A DNA stretch of 64,000 nt, from contig CALYLX010000100.1 of the NCBI GenBank assembly GCA_944990035.1, positions 248,001-312,000 on the forward strand, written 5' to 3'. Position 1 is the first letter of the stretch; each line of letters starts with the position of its first letter. The notes under the pieces are model-generated. The model saw nothing but the letters and a program-made list of their open reading frames with translations. It had not been told where the DNA came from and ran no database searches. Both the position numbers and the translations under genes were made by a program. Shown here piece by piece: positions 1-11,130 of the stretch. Origin of the DNA: Clitopilus passeckerianus (taxonomy: Eukaryota; Basidiomycota; Agaricomycetes; Agaricales; Entolomataceae).

Positions 1-154
1 GTCTATGGCGATGGCGACCGGATGACAACCTAATGGCTGAAGGCGAGTAACAGGCGGGGACCTCTAGATGGTCTGTGGAGGAGAATGATAAGCAACATGA
101 CGGGGCCATAGTAAACGGCGCGAACATACCGGAACGAGCAGGCTTAGCTATTTG

Positions 155-1112
155 CCTGTCCGGTGGAGTTGATTCTGGTATTTCCAACAATCAAAGCATT
201 CTTGCCGTCGTCCTTGTAGAAGCTATAGACGGGGAACACCACGAACAGTGCCAACAGCCCGAGGACCATCAATATCAGCGTCGCGATATTAAAGAACCCC
301 CTCCAGCTCACTGAGCCACCACCCACCACTAGCTTCTCATCGGGTGTGAATGGGTCATGCAAACGGTCCGTCTCGTCAGCAGGTTCACGGTCGTCCAGGG
401 TTGGGTCGTAAGCATAGGCGATCAGCCCCCGTTCCGAGCCCATCGACGCCATCGGGTATTTGGAATCCGACGAGAGCGAGGCGAATGATGAGATGGATGC
501 GATTGAGTCGCGGTTGCAGGCCGGCATCGTGGGCGGCGTTAGAAGACCGTCTTCACTTGCGTAGCGGTAGAGGATCATAGAGCCTCTGTTTTGCGTGTTT
601 GTGCTCTGATTGACCGAGAGCATGCCCGAGCTTCCTTTCCCGGCGAGGGCGCGAGACTCTTCGGATGGTATTCGCATGAACTGCGACACGGGACGAGGGG
701 ATGAATTTGCGAATGGTGATGATGATGGGAGGTGTTGCACGGTTGGGTTGAGTGGTGAGGAGGGGATACTTCGTGTTGATAGGGAGCGTGGCTTGCGATA
801 AGGAAGGTGTGATGGGCCAGCTTCGACGTCTTGCGAGTTGGCAGAATTGGATGAATAGGAGTTGGGTGAATATGATCGAGGTTGTGTGCCACTGCTCGAC
901 GAAGAGCTATCGGCTTGTGAATCCAATTCTCGGGAGGGACGCGTTGGTGTGGCGGCCATGTTTGCTAGCATCGACTGTTGCTCGTGAAGAAGCTGTTCGC
1001 TTGGCAGGACAGGCTGGGTATCGTATAGCTCTGAAGGATGAAATTCCCGGTCAAAGTGTTGGTGGAAGGAAGGCTGCTGCACCCATGATGACGGACGTGA
1101 TGAGGATTGCAT
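155..1112 (-). CDS. Kre6/Skn1-like beta-glucan synthesis protein, N-terminal part (partial)
   Basis: This is the first exon of a gene that continues off the left edge. Residues 1-240 are Ser/Pro/Gln-rich and probably cytosolic and disordered. They are followed by the conserved block with RGLIAYAYDP, an acidic LHDPF stretch, and one membrane helix at about residues 275-300 (FFNIATLILMVLGLLALFVV). The exon ends near INSTGQ. This order (long disordered tail, AYAYDP motif, single type II membrane anchor, then a GH16-like luminal domain) is typical of fungal Kre6/Skn1 proteins, which act in the secretory pathway in beta-1,6-glucan assembly. The catalytic domain lies outside the window. The reading frame meets a stop at 144-146, so a splice site must come first. 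The only good candidate is CAG|GCAAAT near 155, a GC donor. I could not place the acceptor. Confidence 0.8.
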
Positions 1113-1114
1113 GA

Positions 1115-2308
1115 TTTTTGAGAGAGAAAAGAATAGAATGACAAGCGAGCGCTCCAGATGTTAAAGACGGTGGGACGTCGCCGTCGTGGGCGCAGAAAGT
1201 TTGACAGACACAAGGTCGGTCGATAGGCCAACCGTATAAGCAGTGTGACGGGGTCTGATGTGTGACCGAGGTTTCAGCACAGAATGTTGACCCGCAAGAT
1301 AACACATCTGGCGGATTTAGGAAACGAGGCAGTGACACGTCTTCACGTTTTCTGCGGTAGAAGAACGTAAATGCCCATTTCGGACGGTATTGCACTGAAC
1401 AAACGTACCAAAATTGAGCGTGTTGCGGGAAACAGGACCGGGACACGCTGCGAACTGCCTTGTTCCATCAGGAAAAGGCCTGGCTCTGTCCCGAGAGATA
1501 GGCACGGCGAAAACTGGCCTACCCATTTGGCCTTCATCAACGGGAATAATCACCGCCCAAAACGGAGATTATGTATTGTGCATGATATCAATCTCGTGTT
1601 TGGCTGCCTCGAGATTTATGGCCATTTCTGCATGGTTTCTTGCACGAAAAGTAACTCTGTAGCACGTCCATGGTGAGGGTACAGGAAGAAAACGCAATTG
1701 GTGCAAATCGTTGGAGCCCGACCTGTTGATGGCTAGGAGCGGGAACGGTCCGCACCACCGAGGACGTTTTCGGCAGTTAATCAATGATTGAATCAAATCC
1801 CTTTGATTACCCAGAGAAATGGGGATGGAAGAAAGGAACAGGGGCCGATAAAGGCTCTGACAATTCGAGGATGACAGGTATGACTCGGGCATTTGAATTC
1901 CAAGCCGAGATCTGCATTGCGACACAACTCTAACAAGTCACGAATTGCTTCTGACTCTGACTACCATGTGCTCGCAGAAGGGACCTATTTCTAGCCCTAT
2001 CTACGGAACTCTTCCATAACCCCTGCTTCTGGCCGCAGTTTTCGAAGCTTGCCAGTTGCAGACCGAAGCAAGTGGACCGAAGCACCTAACTGAGGCTCTG
2101 CTCTGCCACCATTCTGAGAGGACCACCGCTAAATTGTGTTAACTCAAAAAGTCCCAACATCAAGCCACTTTGTGGGGCGAAAGGAAGAAAGTTGGCCGAA
2201 CCATCACCTGGGAGTTAATGGTGGAATATACAATGTTATGGAGCCACCAACGCCTCGAGGGATGGGAGCGATTCTGAGCTATGCTACTTTCATACAGCCC
2301 ATAGGCGT
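1115..2308. other. Intergenic region, no gene seen
   Basis: This is the intergenic region between the Kre6/Skn1-like gene and the dehydrogenase. Its open frames are short, overlap on both strands and show no recognisable motif. It should contain the promoters of both flanking genes. Confidence 0.6.
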
Positions 2309-2310
2309 GC

Positions 2311-2318
2311 TTATATAC
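2311..2318 (+). promoter_or_regulatory. Possible TATA box of the dehydrogenase gene
   Basis: TTATATAC lies about 55 bases upstream of the ATG at 2369. The position suits a TATA element with a short leader, but this is a single AT-rich match. Confidence 0.35.
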
Positions 2319-2368
2319 CTAGCCGGATGGCCTAGCAAGAATGTACGCCAAGAACACCTTCCAGCTCA

Positions 2369-3367
2369 ATGATAGAGAAACAAAGGCGCTTAGTCAACAG
2401 TCCTCAGCCAGCTTCCATCCCTCTCGGAATCTTCGTCGGAGGCACCTCCGGAATTGGTCGAGGAATCGTAGAAGCATTCGCAGTGCATACTCACGGACAC
2501 GCTCATATCATCGTCGTCGGTCGCAACCGCTCTGCGGCTGACGAGATCCTCTCAGCCCTCCCTCGACCCAATGACCCAGGGGCTGAAGCTGTAATCAGAG
2601 AATTCATCCACTGCGACGTCAGCCTCATGCGCAACATTGAAGTCGTAACCACTGCCCTCCTCACGCGGTTCATGAAACTCAACTTCCTAGTCCTAACCCC
2701 CGGCATCCTCTCCATGAAAGGCCGGATCGACACAGAAGAGGGCCTCGACAAGAAGTTGGCGATCCATTATTACGGACGTTGGAAATTTGTTCTTGATCTT
2801 CTGCCTTTACTTCTCCAGGCGCAAAAGGAACGGGAGGACGCGAAGGTGTTGTCGGTGTTGGCTGCTGGGAAAGGAGGGAAGATCGATTCTGGCGACTTTG
2901 GGTTGAAGAAGCATTATTCCACTACGAAGGCTGCGTTAGCTGCGCCTACGTACACGGATCTTATTGCGCAGGTAGGTTGCTTTCCTCTCTTGCTCCTCAA
3001 GCAAGATCTGATTGGCCTAAGGAAGGAACTCGCAGCGCAACATCCAGAAATCACGTTTGCCCACTCCTACCCAGGCATCGTGCGGACGCCGCTTATGTCC
3101 AGAGCAGATTCTGCATTCCTAAGGGTCATCTCGACTTTTACGTTGTATCTGGCCTATCCGTTCTCTATTTCATCCAAAGTGGCTGGAGAAAACATGCTAC
3201 GTGGATTACTGAACGCTAAACAGGGCTTCGTACGCCTTGGGTCGAAGGGAGAGGATATTGGTATGAAGCGGTTCTTTGGCTCGGAAGAGGATAGGGAGAA
3301 GTTGTGGGAGCATACGAGGGAAGAGATGCAATTGTGTAAGAAGCCAGTAGCAGCAATCCGTAAATAG
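2369..3367 (+). CDS. Short-chain dehydrogenase/reductase (SDR)
   Basis: An NAD(P)-dependent oxidoreductase of the classical SDR fold. The dinucleotide-binding motif GGTSGIGRG lies near residues 24-32. The catalytic YxxxK is in HYSTTKAALA, and a serine-containing strand (VLSVLAAGKGG) precedes it. The usual NNAG motif is replaced by LTPG. The frame is open throughout, but positions 2972-3025 (GTAGGT...AAG, 54 nt, phase 0, branch-like CTGAT) look like an intron. Removing it joins IAQ to ELAAQHP and gives about 314 aa, normal for the family. No signal peptide is evident. The substrate cannot be deduced. The start is the ATG at 2369, which leaves a short leader before the Rossmann fold. Confidence 0.85.
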   Translation: MIEKQRRLVNSPQPASIPLGIFVGGTSGIGRGIVEAFAVHTHGHAHIIVVGRNRSAADEILSALPRPNDPGAEAVIREFIHCDVSLMRNIEVVTTALLTRFMKLNFLVLTPGILSMKGRIDTEEGLDKKLAIHYYGRWKFVLDLLPLLLQAQKEREDAKVLSVLAAGKGGKIDSGDFGLKKHYSTTKAALAAPTYTDLIAQVGCFPLLLLKQDLIGLRKELAAQHPEITFAHSYPGIVRTPLMSRADSAFLRVISTFTLYLAYPFSISSKVAGENMLRGLLNAKQGFVRLGSKGEDIGMKRFFGSEEDREKLWEHTREEMQLCKKPVAAIRK

Positions 3368-3477
3368 CGAACAATGTGTGTATGCAGAATAATCAATAAT
3401 GCGAATAAACAATCGTGAATGGCGAACAAATCACAAAACACATGAAAGCAGAATTGTAAAGGCAATTGCAAAATCCA

Positions 3478-5625
3478 TCATCGTGATGTATTCCCCTGAG
3501 CAGGTACCGCTCCCACCACCCCATCACCGTTGAAGGCTCCAGGTATGAACTGCATAGGCACAAACATCTGTTGCGGTTGCCCAGGGCCAGACCCATCCCC
3601 AGACGACCCAGGTGGTGAATGTGATTGGATAAAGTACATGGGTTGAGGTGCGGCGAATGGCTGATACGAGGGATAGCCGTGGCGGTGGGGGCGAGGACCT
3701 CGTGGAATGCTTGACTTGCTGCGTTCAGGAGCGGGAGCTTGCTGGTGCTGGTACGGAGCGTATCCATACGGGAATGGGTAGGGAAAGGGATAGACGGCTG
3801 GGAGGACTGGGCTGGGTGGTTGGATTGGGAATGCGCTGTACTGCGTAATCTGGGTGGTGGTGGTTGCAGAGGACGAAGTTGTATCCCGACGTCTGTCGTG
3901 ACGGTGAGTAGTACGGTGATGAGGCCGATGGTGAGGTCGACGATGTCCGTGGCGACGTGGAGGCTCCGTTGCGCGACGTCTAGTAGGCCTATTGGTCGGA
4001 GCTGGATGCCATTGAGTCCTCGTCGTCACAGTGCTAATCCGCTTGGCTGCAGTTTCGCTTGCAGCGGCTGGAGGAACACCTCCCGGACTCAACAGGTCAA
4101 TGCTGTTGGAGCTTCTAGGCGACATGACAACTCCAGGAGTGCCTCTGTACCACGACCTTGAAGGTTTCTTGCTTACGGCAATTCCATACTTTGAGCCCTT
4201 TCCACGACCAGCTGGAGCATAATCCACCGTAACCCGTTGAGGACCCTGAGCAACCCAAGGCATGTACCACAGCGCACGAACGAAACGGAACAGAGGGTTC
4301 GTCTGCTCGGTGAACGATGGCCCATCAGATAGGTCCGTCGTGTAGGACGTCCTTGATCTGAGAGCAGCTCCCATCTTGCGATAATCTGATGTTGGCATTG
4401 GGTGCGCTTGCACAGGAGCCGTGGATGGAGGAGGACTGGCTGGAGCAGGGGCAGGTTCGCGTCGCGAAGACCGTCCTCCACGACTACTCCTACTTCTCGA
4501 ATTACGAATAGTAGGTGGGCCCGAAGGCATTGGGATCACAGGAGGCGGAATGACGGGTGGTCCAACTGGTGGTGGGGTAGCTGGCGGCTCGCTCGCTGGG
4601 AGTGCGGAGTAGCGGTCTTCTTGAGGCAAGTCATACACGGTGACGGTGTGTTCGGGATGTTGGGGAGGGGGTTCGTTTTCTTCCGGGATTGTCTCCGGTG
4701 GAGGCGATTGGACCATGCCTCCAGGCATCGTATGTGGAATTTCAGGAGTCATTCCGATGTCTTCATTCTGTTCCTCAATATCAGATGGCGGAGTGACGTG
4801 CCAGCTCGGCCCTTGGCGAGGACGAGCACTAATCGACGGTGGCAGATTCATTGAATACTCCGCCCGCATAGGCGTAGGCATTTCTGTTGCTTCCACATAT
4901 ACCGGTCGGCTGACATTCGGCCCCGGATTCTCCGTATACAGAGGAAGTGTATTGCCCCTCTCCAGATCTGCGCCTCGAGTGGGAGAGCCACTGTCAAGAT
5001 CGTATCCTTCCCCATAACTAGCCTTCTCCTTCTTCGACTTTTTCTTCTTCGACGAACCTCTCCGCATGAGGACTCTGGGTAGTCGGCGGAGTCCGCTGAA
5101 GAACCCACCGACGAAACGTCGTGGACTCTCTTCTGGGTCCTCTTGCCGCAATGGCCCAACATCTTCGTATCGCATGGTCGGGGTCTGGAAATCTACGGGA
5201 GGCGCAGGCACGGGCACTCTGCGTACTGGTGGGCGTCCAGTGCTCTCTGTGGGGTACTCCTCCGTTCCGGAACCTTGGGGTTCAATGTTCATGTACTCTT
5301 CGTCATCTTCCATGGTAGGGTTTGTCAAGCGAAGAACGGTGGGATTGTGGGAGTATTGCGAATTGTACTGCATGTACTGAGCTGGATCTGGCAATGGCCG
5401 TGAAGCAGCTCGCTGAGGCGTGGGGTGGGGTGTAGGCTCATCGTCGTCTGGTGGAGGTGGCGGATGTTGAAGGTTGTAGGTAACCCATGACTGGGTACTT
5501 GGTGCCCTGCTCGGATGGTTGTAGTAAGAGTTCGCGTTCGCCGAGTGACGATGTGGATCGACTCCCGGTCCTTCGTGGTAGAGCGATATTCCACGACCAT
5601 CGCTATATTCTGGGTATCCGGACAT
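3478..5625 (-). CDS. Long Pro/Ser-rich basic protein of unknown function
   Basis: A single uninterrupted frame of 715 codons. Most of it is low complexity: proline runs, a polybasic patch (SSKKKKSKKEK, about residue 195) after GGFFSGLRRLPRVLMRRG, arginine-rich stretches, and a Tyr/Pro/Gln-rich C-terminus. One ordered-looking block (FRFVRALWYMPWVAQGPQRVTVDYAP, about residue 450) may be the only folded or membrane-associated part. I recognise no catalytic domain. The polybasic patches could bind membrane or nucleic acid, but that is speculation. The length of the open frame and biased composition make it a credible gene. The antisense frames inside it are shadows. Confidence 0.7.
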   Translation of the reverse strand: MSGYPEYSDGRGISLYHEGPGVDPHRHSANANSYYNHPSRAPSTQSWVTYNLQHPPPPPDDDEPTPHPTPQRAASRPLPDPAQYMQYNSQYSHNPTVLRLTNPTMEDDEEYMNIEPQGSGTEEYPTESTGRPPVRRVPVPAPPVDFQTPTMRYEDVGPLRQEDPEESPRRFVGGFFSGLRRLPRVLMRRGSSKKKKSKKEKASYGEGYDLDSGSPTRGADLERGNTLPLYTENPGPNVSRPVYVEATEMPTPMRAEYSMNLPPSISARPRQGPSWHVTPPSDIEEQNEDIGMTPEIPHTMPGGMVQSPPPETIPEENEPPPQHPEHTVTVYDLPQEDRYSALPASEPPATPPPVGPPVIPPPVIPMPSGPPTIRNSRSRSSRGGRSSRREPAPAPASPPPSTAPVQAHPMPTSDYRKMGAALRSRTSYTTDLSDGPSFTEQTNPLFRFVRALWYMPWVAQGPQRVTVDYAPAGRGKGSKYGIAVSKKPSRSWYRGTPGVVMSPRSSNSIDLLSPGGVPPAAASETAAKRISTVTTRTQWHPAPTNRPTRRRATEPPRRHGHRRPHHRPHHRTTHRHDRRRDTTSSSATTTTQITQYSAFPIQPPSPVLPAVYPFPYPFPYGYAPYQHQQAPAPERSKSSIPRGPRPHRHGYPSYQPFAAPQPMYFIQSHSPPGSSGDGSGPGQPQQMFVPMQFIPGAFNGDGVVGAVPAQGNTSR

Positions 5626-6982
5626 TGCTGAACAATGTTCAAGTTTGCTGTTGAGCTATCAAGCTCAAGAGCCGGAGAGGTGGGCAGGGAAGCACCAAAG
5701 TGCGAAAGTAGAGTGGAGGATAGTGCATTGCAAGATGGTATATGAATGTATGGAGCGTGATACACGTGCCATAGACGGACTCTCCAAGTGACGAAAGTTG
5801 CAGACAAGTTGCACTCTCACAAGGAACGTGCAACTGGAACAGGGATAAACGCCTTTGGCGCCGGCCGAGATTGCTGGTGACATGAGGCAAAGGCAGTGCC
5901 GGTGTTCATTTCGGTCGGGATGATATTCTCGAAGACGATCGTCGAACATTGCTTGCTCGGTCATGATCTGACTATAACGTCGTTAGATTTGCTGTCCGTA
6001 GGTCATTGGTTGATCATACTGACCTGTCAGGTGTTTGCGCGGTTGTGAGATCCAGGCTCTAGACGGAGCATAGGGCCTGGTTCATGACATGCCCTAGAAG
6101 CCACAGACTGGAACCCGTAGGCCCACTGGATGCCTCAAAGCTCGTTTTAAACCGAATAAACAGCAGATGTTGGCTACTGCTTTCGAGGAGGGCTTTCTCG
6201 TTCAAGCTGCAACGAGGATCTGATATTGGTGCATTTTTGGCCCGGAAACTGTGTCATTTGGAAGCTTCATGTGACCTTCAGCGCATTTGCTAGCTCCATG
6301 AAGCTGAATAGCGGAAAGTGAGGCCATTGGGTCCGACCAGAGGCTCGTAGAGTTCGGGTCTGGCCATGGTCGTGGTTTGTCGGAAGGAGGTTGAGCGTGA
6401 GAGGGAGTTCCCCAATTTGGTTATCGCCTTCAGGTTGAAAGTTGGAGACGTGAAAGGCTTAAAATCGATCATTGAAAGGTGAATCTGGGGCACACTAGTC
6501 TCCTTGCTCGAAATATCCAGCATGCAATTTATCAATAATAACTAAACCTGCTGTAGTCCGTACAAGAAACGAGCAATCACAGCCTAGCGTAAAGTACTAT
6601 CACGAATCAGAAAAAAAACCGGAACAGAAATGTCCTGGGTACAACTATTACATATCGATAATACAGTAAGGTGCAGAGATAATTCATTGGTACTGATAAT
6701 TGTAATTCGTAGTTCATATTCTTGAGGTTGGTTAAAAAAGCATTAGCAAAAAATCCTGAGGTAGAGGTATTCGGTAACGGCGATCATAATGAATAATAAG
6801 AGAAGAGGAAGAGAAGTGTAACAAAAAAGATTCCCGGAGAAGAACTGCAAGCGGGGCGGGGAGGGAAGAAACAAATCGAGAGAGCCATTAAAAAGACCAT
6901 GGGGGATACTAGACGAGACGAGTCAAAAGGCGAAAGGGCGAAAATAATCAGTTACAGCCAGCATCACGCATGACGTCCAAAA
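5626..6982. other. Intergenic region, no gene seen
   Basis: This is the promoter side of the Pro/Ser-rich gene and the AT-rich 3' flank of the next gene (6540-6980 has many A/T runs). A minus-strand frame of 81 codons at 6290-6535 has no motif and no homologue in the window. I do not call it. Confidence 0.6.
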
Positions 6983-8302
6983 TCAAGCAGAAGCGGCGGG
7001 TATAGCAGGGATCGGGCCATACAACGCATCAAGGCGTTCCTCCAAACCCTTCCCAAGACCCTCCCTCTCCCACTCCCCACCAGCGTCATCCACCAACACG
7101 CTATCCCTCAGACTCTTCAGGTTCTGGTTCTGATTCGGAGACCCAAACGGATCATTGGGGCTATGCGGCCCCATAGCGAATCCCCGCAGACTTGTCCCCC
7201 TGCTCCCCGGATGAGACCCGACACCGCTCAGCCCGGCAATATGCGTAATATGAGGTGGTGGTTCCACAGCTGACGCTGCAGTGGTGAGCGAAGCAAGCGG
7301 GACGGTGGACGTAGGCGCCGACGTAAGCAGGTCGGCGTACGAGATGAATGATAGACGCTTTGATGCTGAGTTGACGGAGTTGATAGGGGAGTGGGGAGAT
7401 GATGCGGATGGAGAGACGGATTGCATTGGGGATCCTAGACCGAGAGGGGGCAGTGGTTGAGACAGGGTGTTTCGGGCGGAGGGAGAGGAGGAGGATATGG
7501 AGTGGGGTGAACGTGAGATTGCTTCAGAATGGGTCTCGGATGCTTGGGGCAGTGTGGTCGGCGAAATGGGCAGAGGGGAGGGTGACCTCTCCCTGACAGC
7601 TGTTGTGGGATCTTCTTCATGAACGGAGGCAGACTCGGAATCATCTACTACAGAGAAATACGCCGATGTAGGCGTTATGATAGACGGAGGTTGTGAGGGG
7701 CTGGCGTTTGCAGTCTGGAGCTTCGGAGGTGGTTGGAGATTCGAGCCCTTTGGGGGCGAGGCTGAAGTAACAGTATGCTGCTTAGCCTGTTGCTGTTGCT
7801 GCTGTTGCTGAGGAATGCTGAGCAACAGACTTGTCCTGCCATGGCCACCAATTGTGGGGCTTGGGCTGCGACTTCTGAAGCTGCCGATCGGGCTTGCAAA
7901 ACCGCTGCCTCCAAAGAAGCTGGTACCGGAGGTAGCTGGAGCTACAACAGCGACATCATTGGGCTGCATAGATGCAAGAATAGCAGCTGCTGAGTCCAAA
8001 ACGGAGGGAACACTATGTTCGATCTGTTCCGTCGTTTTCGAGCGAGGTATACGGTGGGGGTCTGAAGTCGTCGAATGAAGCGACGACAATGGCGAAGGTG
8101 GTGACATAGGTTCAATATCTCGCTCGAAGATAGCAGATGATGAAGAATGCACAGAAGTGGGAGACGATGGTATTGACGTAGGTGAGCGAGCTGGCGAGCT
8201 ACGTAGCCTGTGACTGTTCAAATTCGAGTTTGAAGTGAGGTGGCGGAGATCCGCCGTGGGTTGTGTTCCAGCCATCGTTGTATGCGTTGTAAAAAAGGTC
8301 AA
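6983..8302 (-). CDS. Ser/Pro-rich protein with poly-Gln, unknown function
   Basis: An intronless frame of 439 codons. It is almost entirely Ser/Pro/Thr-rich and predicted disordered, with a run of nine glutamines near residue 170. Two stretches look constrained. One is RLSFISYADLLTS through VPLASLTTAAS to EPPPHITHIAGL (about residues 315-355). The other is a C-terminal acidic-aromatic segment with DDAGGEWEREGLGKGLEERL. I believe this motif pair recurs in other basidiomycete hypothetical proteins, but I know no function. No membrane segment or signal peptide is seen. The real start could be the ATG used here or the in-frame one nine codons later, before AGTQPTADL. Confidence 0.7.
   Translation of the reverse strand: MTFFTTHTTMAGTQPTADLRHLTSNSNLNSHRLRSSPARSPTSIPSSPTSVHSSSSAIFERDIEPMSPPSPLSSLHSTTSDPHRIPRSKTTEQIEHSVPSVLDSAAAILASMQPNDVAVVAPATSGTSFFGGSGFASPIGSFRSRSPSPTIGGHGRTSLLLSIPQQQQQQQQAKQHTVTSASPPKGSNLQPPPKLQTANASPSQPPSIITPTSAYFSVVDDSESASVHEEDPTTAVRERSPSPLPISPTTLPQASETHSEAISRSPHSISSSSPSARNTLSQPLPPLGLGSPMQSVSPSASSPHSPINSVNSASKRLSFISYADLLTSAPTSTVPLASLTTAASAVEPPPHITHIAGLSGVGSHPGSRGTSLRGFAMGPHSPNDPFGSPNQNQNLKSLRDSVLVDDAGGEWEREGLGKGLEERLDALYGPIPAIPAASA
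7789..7810 (-). repeat. CAG/CAA trinucleotide run coding poly-Gln
   Basis: A pure CAG/CAA codon run gives nine consecutive glutamines in the Ser/Pro-rich protein. Such runs are commonly length-polymorphic. Confidence 0.8.
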
Positions 8303-9336
8303 AGTCGTCGTTAAATCTCGAGTCGACGATGGTTGTGGAGGTTAGGAGGGTCCAACAACGAGAATGGGAAGTGGAGAAAGTTGGCTTATGTAATCTCGGT
8401 CATACGCATTTGTATATTTTCGAGGTTCCATTAGCACGCTCTCGAATCTGGCAAGTACCCACCGCCGAGTCCTTTTTCCGGCGGCTTTTTGCAGCCTTGA
8501 AACACGCTTACAGGCACCGTTGAATCCGTTTCTCGGCGAGTGTGCTGCCAGGAAAAAAGCCACCGGGCAGACTGAGAAACAACTTTTCATCACGCCAGAT
8601 GTCAGGGTGCGATGCCGAATTGTGCATGCTCGATGGAATGATGCCGTCGTCAGTGTAACTCATTTCAATCTTGACGGAAACAGTGGCGTTTCTAGCTCTG
8701 TGTATAGTTAGACTATTGTTCGCTAGGGTTCTTGCCACGTATTGAAATGCTTTGAGCCTTTGAGGATTGTTCTTCCGCAGAAGGGCCTTTAGGCGAGGGA
8801 ACCTCGGAAGATTCGTGATGCCTCCAGACTCCGATGCCCAGTGCCCAGGTGAACCTGTACGTGTACCAGACCTGTACCTACTTCAAACCTGCTTCGGACC
8901 ATGTTCGTGTCGACTCAGCACGGATCATAAATGCTATCTCTTCCGGGTTTTGTTTGCTACCTGAAGCCTAAGCCTAATTTCAGAGAACATCTTTATTCGC
9001 CCATCTCTCGGAAGATTACTATAATGTTTCTACTGGGTCTATGGTTTGCAAAACCTTGAAATTCCTCTCTACATGCCCTCCTAGCTATTCGTTGAAAAGG
9101 ATCGAATAACTTGAGGTGGCGCGTTGTGACTTTGCTTTCACCATGGAAGATTCGGAGGTCAGAAGATAGCCAGCTTTGACTCTGTCTTCTGTCGTCTCAT
9201 CTCTACTCGGCTGCTCGGAGGACATCTACGTCGCGGATGCTGACGACGGTCCAGCAAACTTGACTCTCTCAAAACCTCTCTTAGACATGAACGACTTTAG
9301 TTCAAAGCTTGACCTCATTTAGCTTCTTCCTAGAGG
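8303..9336. other. Intergenic region between the poly-Gln gene and hydrophobin 1
   Basis: Divergent promoter space. The frames present are short, contradictory on the two strands and without motifs. No gene is supported. Confidence 0.6.
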
Positions 9337-9343
9337 TATAAAA
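9337..9343 (+). promoter_or_regulatory. TATA box of hydrophobin 1
   Basis: TATAAAA occurs 135 bases upstream of the ATG at 9472. A CT/CA-rich leader (ACTCAACAG, CTCTTCTATC) follows, typical of strongly expressed fungal genes. The pseudogene copy has only a weaker equivalent. Confidence 0.6.
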
Positions 9344-9471
9344 CCCCTACCAATTCTCTCGAAATACTCAACAGAACAACCACTTCTACTCTCTTCTATC
9401 TTCTCAGATTTCTTCAGCTATCTAACCAGACCAACCAGTCTAAACACCTTCTCTTACCACCTACCCCAACA

Positions 9472-10053
9472 ATGTTCACTCGCATCCACGCTCTCCTCGC
9501 CACCGTCGCTCTTGCCTCCTACGTCTCCGCCGGCGTGATCGTCGAGCGTCAGGGCGTTCAGGGATACTCCAGCAATGACTGTAACACCGGTGAAATGCAC
9601 TGCTGCAATGACACCCAGGATGTTAGTTGTAGATGTCTTCTCGATCGATGTACACTTCGCTGATAGTTTTGATCCTTAGACCAACACTGCCGTCTGGAAG
9701 ATGATCAAGGACGCGATTGGCGCTGAAGGCGGCAGCCTTACTGGTATGATTGGCCGTAAGTTTCTATATCATGCGTCGACCTTGAACCTATCACTTACCT
9801 TCGCTCCAGTCAACTGCAACCCCATTACCGGCGCCGCGCTTGGAGGTAGCATCAACTGGTACGCTTGATGAGTTACGGGACGAAAAAATTGCTAACTTTC
9901 TGCATTCTACAAGCTCTCAACAACCCGTCTGCTGCACTGGCGTTTCCTTCGTGAGTCCTTGGTGACTTTCTTTCACCCCACGAGCTAGCTAACTTCTGAA
10001 TCCAGGACGGCCTCATCCCTGTTGGCTGCAACTCCATCAACGTCAACGCCTGA
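9472..10053 (+). CDS. Class I hydrophobin (intact)
   Basis: A small secreted, surface-active protein that self-assembles into an amphipathic layer on hyphae and fruiting bodies. Five exons: 9472-9621, 9680-9755, 9810-9858, 9914-9950 and 10006-10053, totalling 360 nt (119 aa plus stop). All introns are 54-58 nt with GT-AG ends. Residues 1-20 form a signal peptide ending ASYVSA. The mature part has exactly eight cysteines in the hydrophobin order: C, CC, C, C, CC, C (NDC, HCC, NCN, INC, VCC, VGC). The spacing between the third and fourth Cys is long, as in class I. The gene converges on membrane-protein copy 1. A frameshifted paralogue lies at 21658-23136. Confidence 0.95.
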
Positions 10054-10484
10054 GCACTTTCATGTCTATTACTACGTCGCCCCAAGGGCCTAGCCATAGT
10101 CACATCTTGGACTCGTATCCCACCGTATACACATTATCATTTCTTGTTCTCGTAGCACAGCTGGTTGTTCTTCACCGGCAGCGTCTATACCCGTTCTTTC
10201 CTTGTCGTAGCGTACATTCTTTGAATATTAGTTGCTTTAACCCCCGTAGTTGGGATAAAAACGGTATTGGACTGAGCGTTTTCCTTGGCGGGCGACGGTA
10301 CGATTGCCCGATTCCAAGTGGTCGCTCTTGGGGCAAGTAATTAACTGATGGTTTCCCTGGTCGGCGAGTTTGAGAAGACAAGAGAAAAGTTTACGTATTT
10401 GAAAGTTGATTGATACAATCGTCGGAGTCGTAGGGGCTTATGTACATGTTTGATTACTAGGAAGCTAGCGGTATCGTAAAGGTA
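10054..10484. other. 3' flank shared by the duplicated units
   Basis: This convergent intergenic segment is recognisably similar to 23137-23450. Shared words include a CGTAGC...TTTGAATAT.AGTTGC stretch followed by GTTGGGATAAA. It therefore belongs to the duplicated unit and probably holds the 3' UTRs of both genes. No coding frame is supported. Confidence 0.6.
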
Positions 10485-10988
10485 TCACTCATCGACCACC
10501 ACCTCTGCTTCCCGGATATCCAGCTCCCAGCTCCCGTCCACGTGCTCAATAAAGCCCGCCATGTAACAAGTATCGCTCCATATCCAATCGACCGTCAAAA
10601 TCTTGTCCACCTGTGCACCCATCTGTCTTCCCACAGTCGTAGCCTCTACCCTCTGCCCAGAAACAGCAAGTAGTCGTTCGACCAAACGAGGATCGGAAAG
10701 ATAGAGATCCGCTACCGGTTCGACCAGAAATTCTGCGACCCGTAAGAGTACGTCTGCAACGGTGATCTGTGCTCCTCTTTCAATAATAAGCCTGGGTGGG
10801 ATGTTCTGGTGGAAAATATTCAGCTTGGTCGTTGGCGTGAGTGATGCGGGGGCTGATAGTTGCTCCAGCGAAAAGACATTCTGAAGGGAGAAATCTGGAC
10901 TACTGCATAGATATTTCCTGGGAAGAAGACGTTGGAGAAGAGGCGAGACCCCCAGACCAAAAGTCACGTTTGGGGTCACTGCCCTTAC

Positions 10989-10998
10989 GCCTTGAAAT
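10989..10998. repeat. Target-site duplication, left copy
   Basis: GCCTTGAAAT, repeated exactly at 17953-17962. Ten bases is within the 8-11 bp typical of Mutator-like elements. Confidence 0.93.
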
Positions 10999-11006
10999 GG
11001 GCTACT

Positions 11007-11130
11007 AGAAAACTGCAGCTGGACTTGCAGAGCCTGCAGTCGGTGCAGTTAGCTGCGGTACCCTGCAGTCAGCTGCAGTAGGGTGCAATTAAGGTGCGAA
11101 CAGCTGCAGTCATGTTGCGGCAGATCGGCC
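11007..11130. repeat. Left terminal inverted repeat and TGCAG-rich subterminal region
   Basis: Starts with AGAAAACTGCAG and contains about seven TGCAG words spaced 8-15 bp apart. It mirrors the right end at 17870-17944. The likely role is transposase binding (inference). Confidence 0.8.

Noticed and set aside
4402..5403. Several Arg/Gly-rich plus-strand frames
   Set aside because: Antisense shadows of the Pro/Ser-rich gene at 3478-5625.
6290..6535. A small minus-strand frame of 81 codons
   Set aside because: No signal peptide, cysteine pattern or splice context; likely chance.
10989..10998. A 9-bp target duplication (CCTTGAAAT) as alternative
   Set aside because: The 10-bp version makes the two 20-bp terminal repeats align without a gap.
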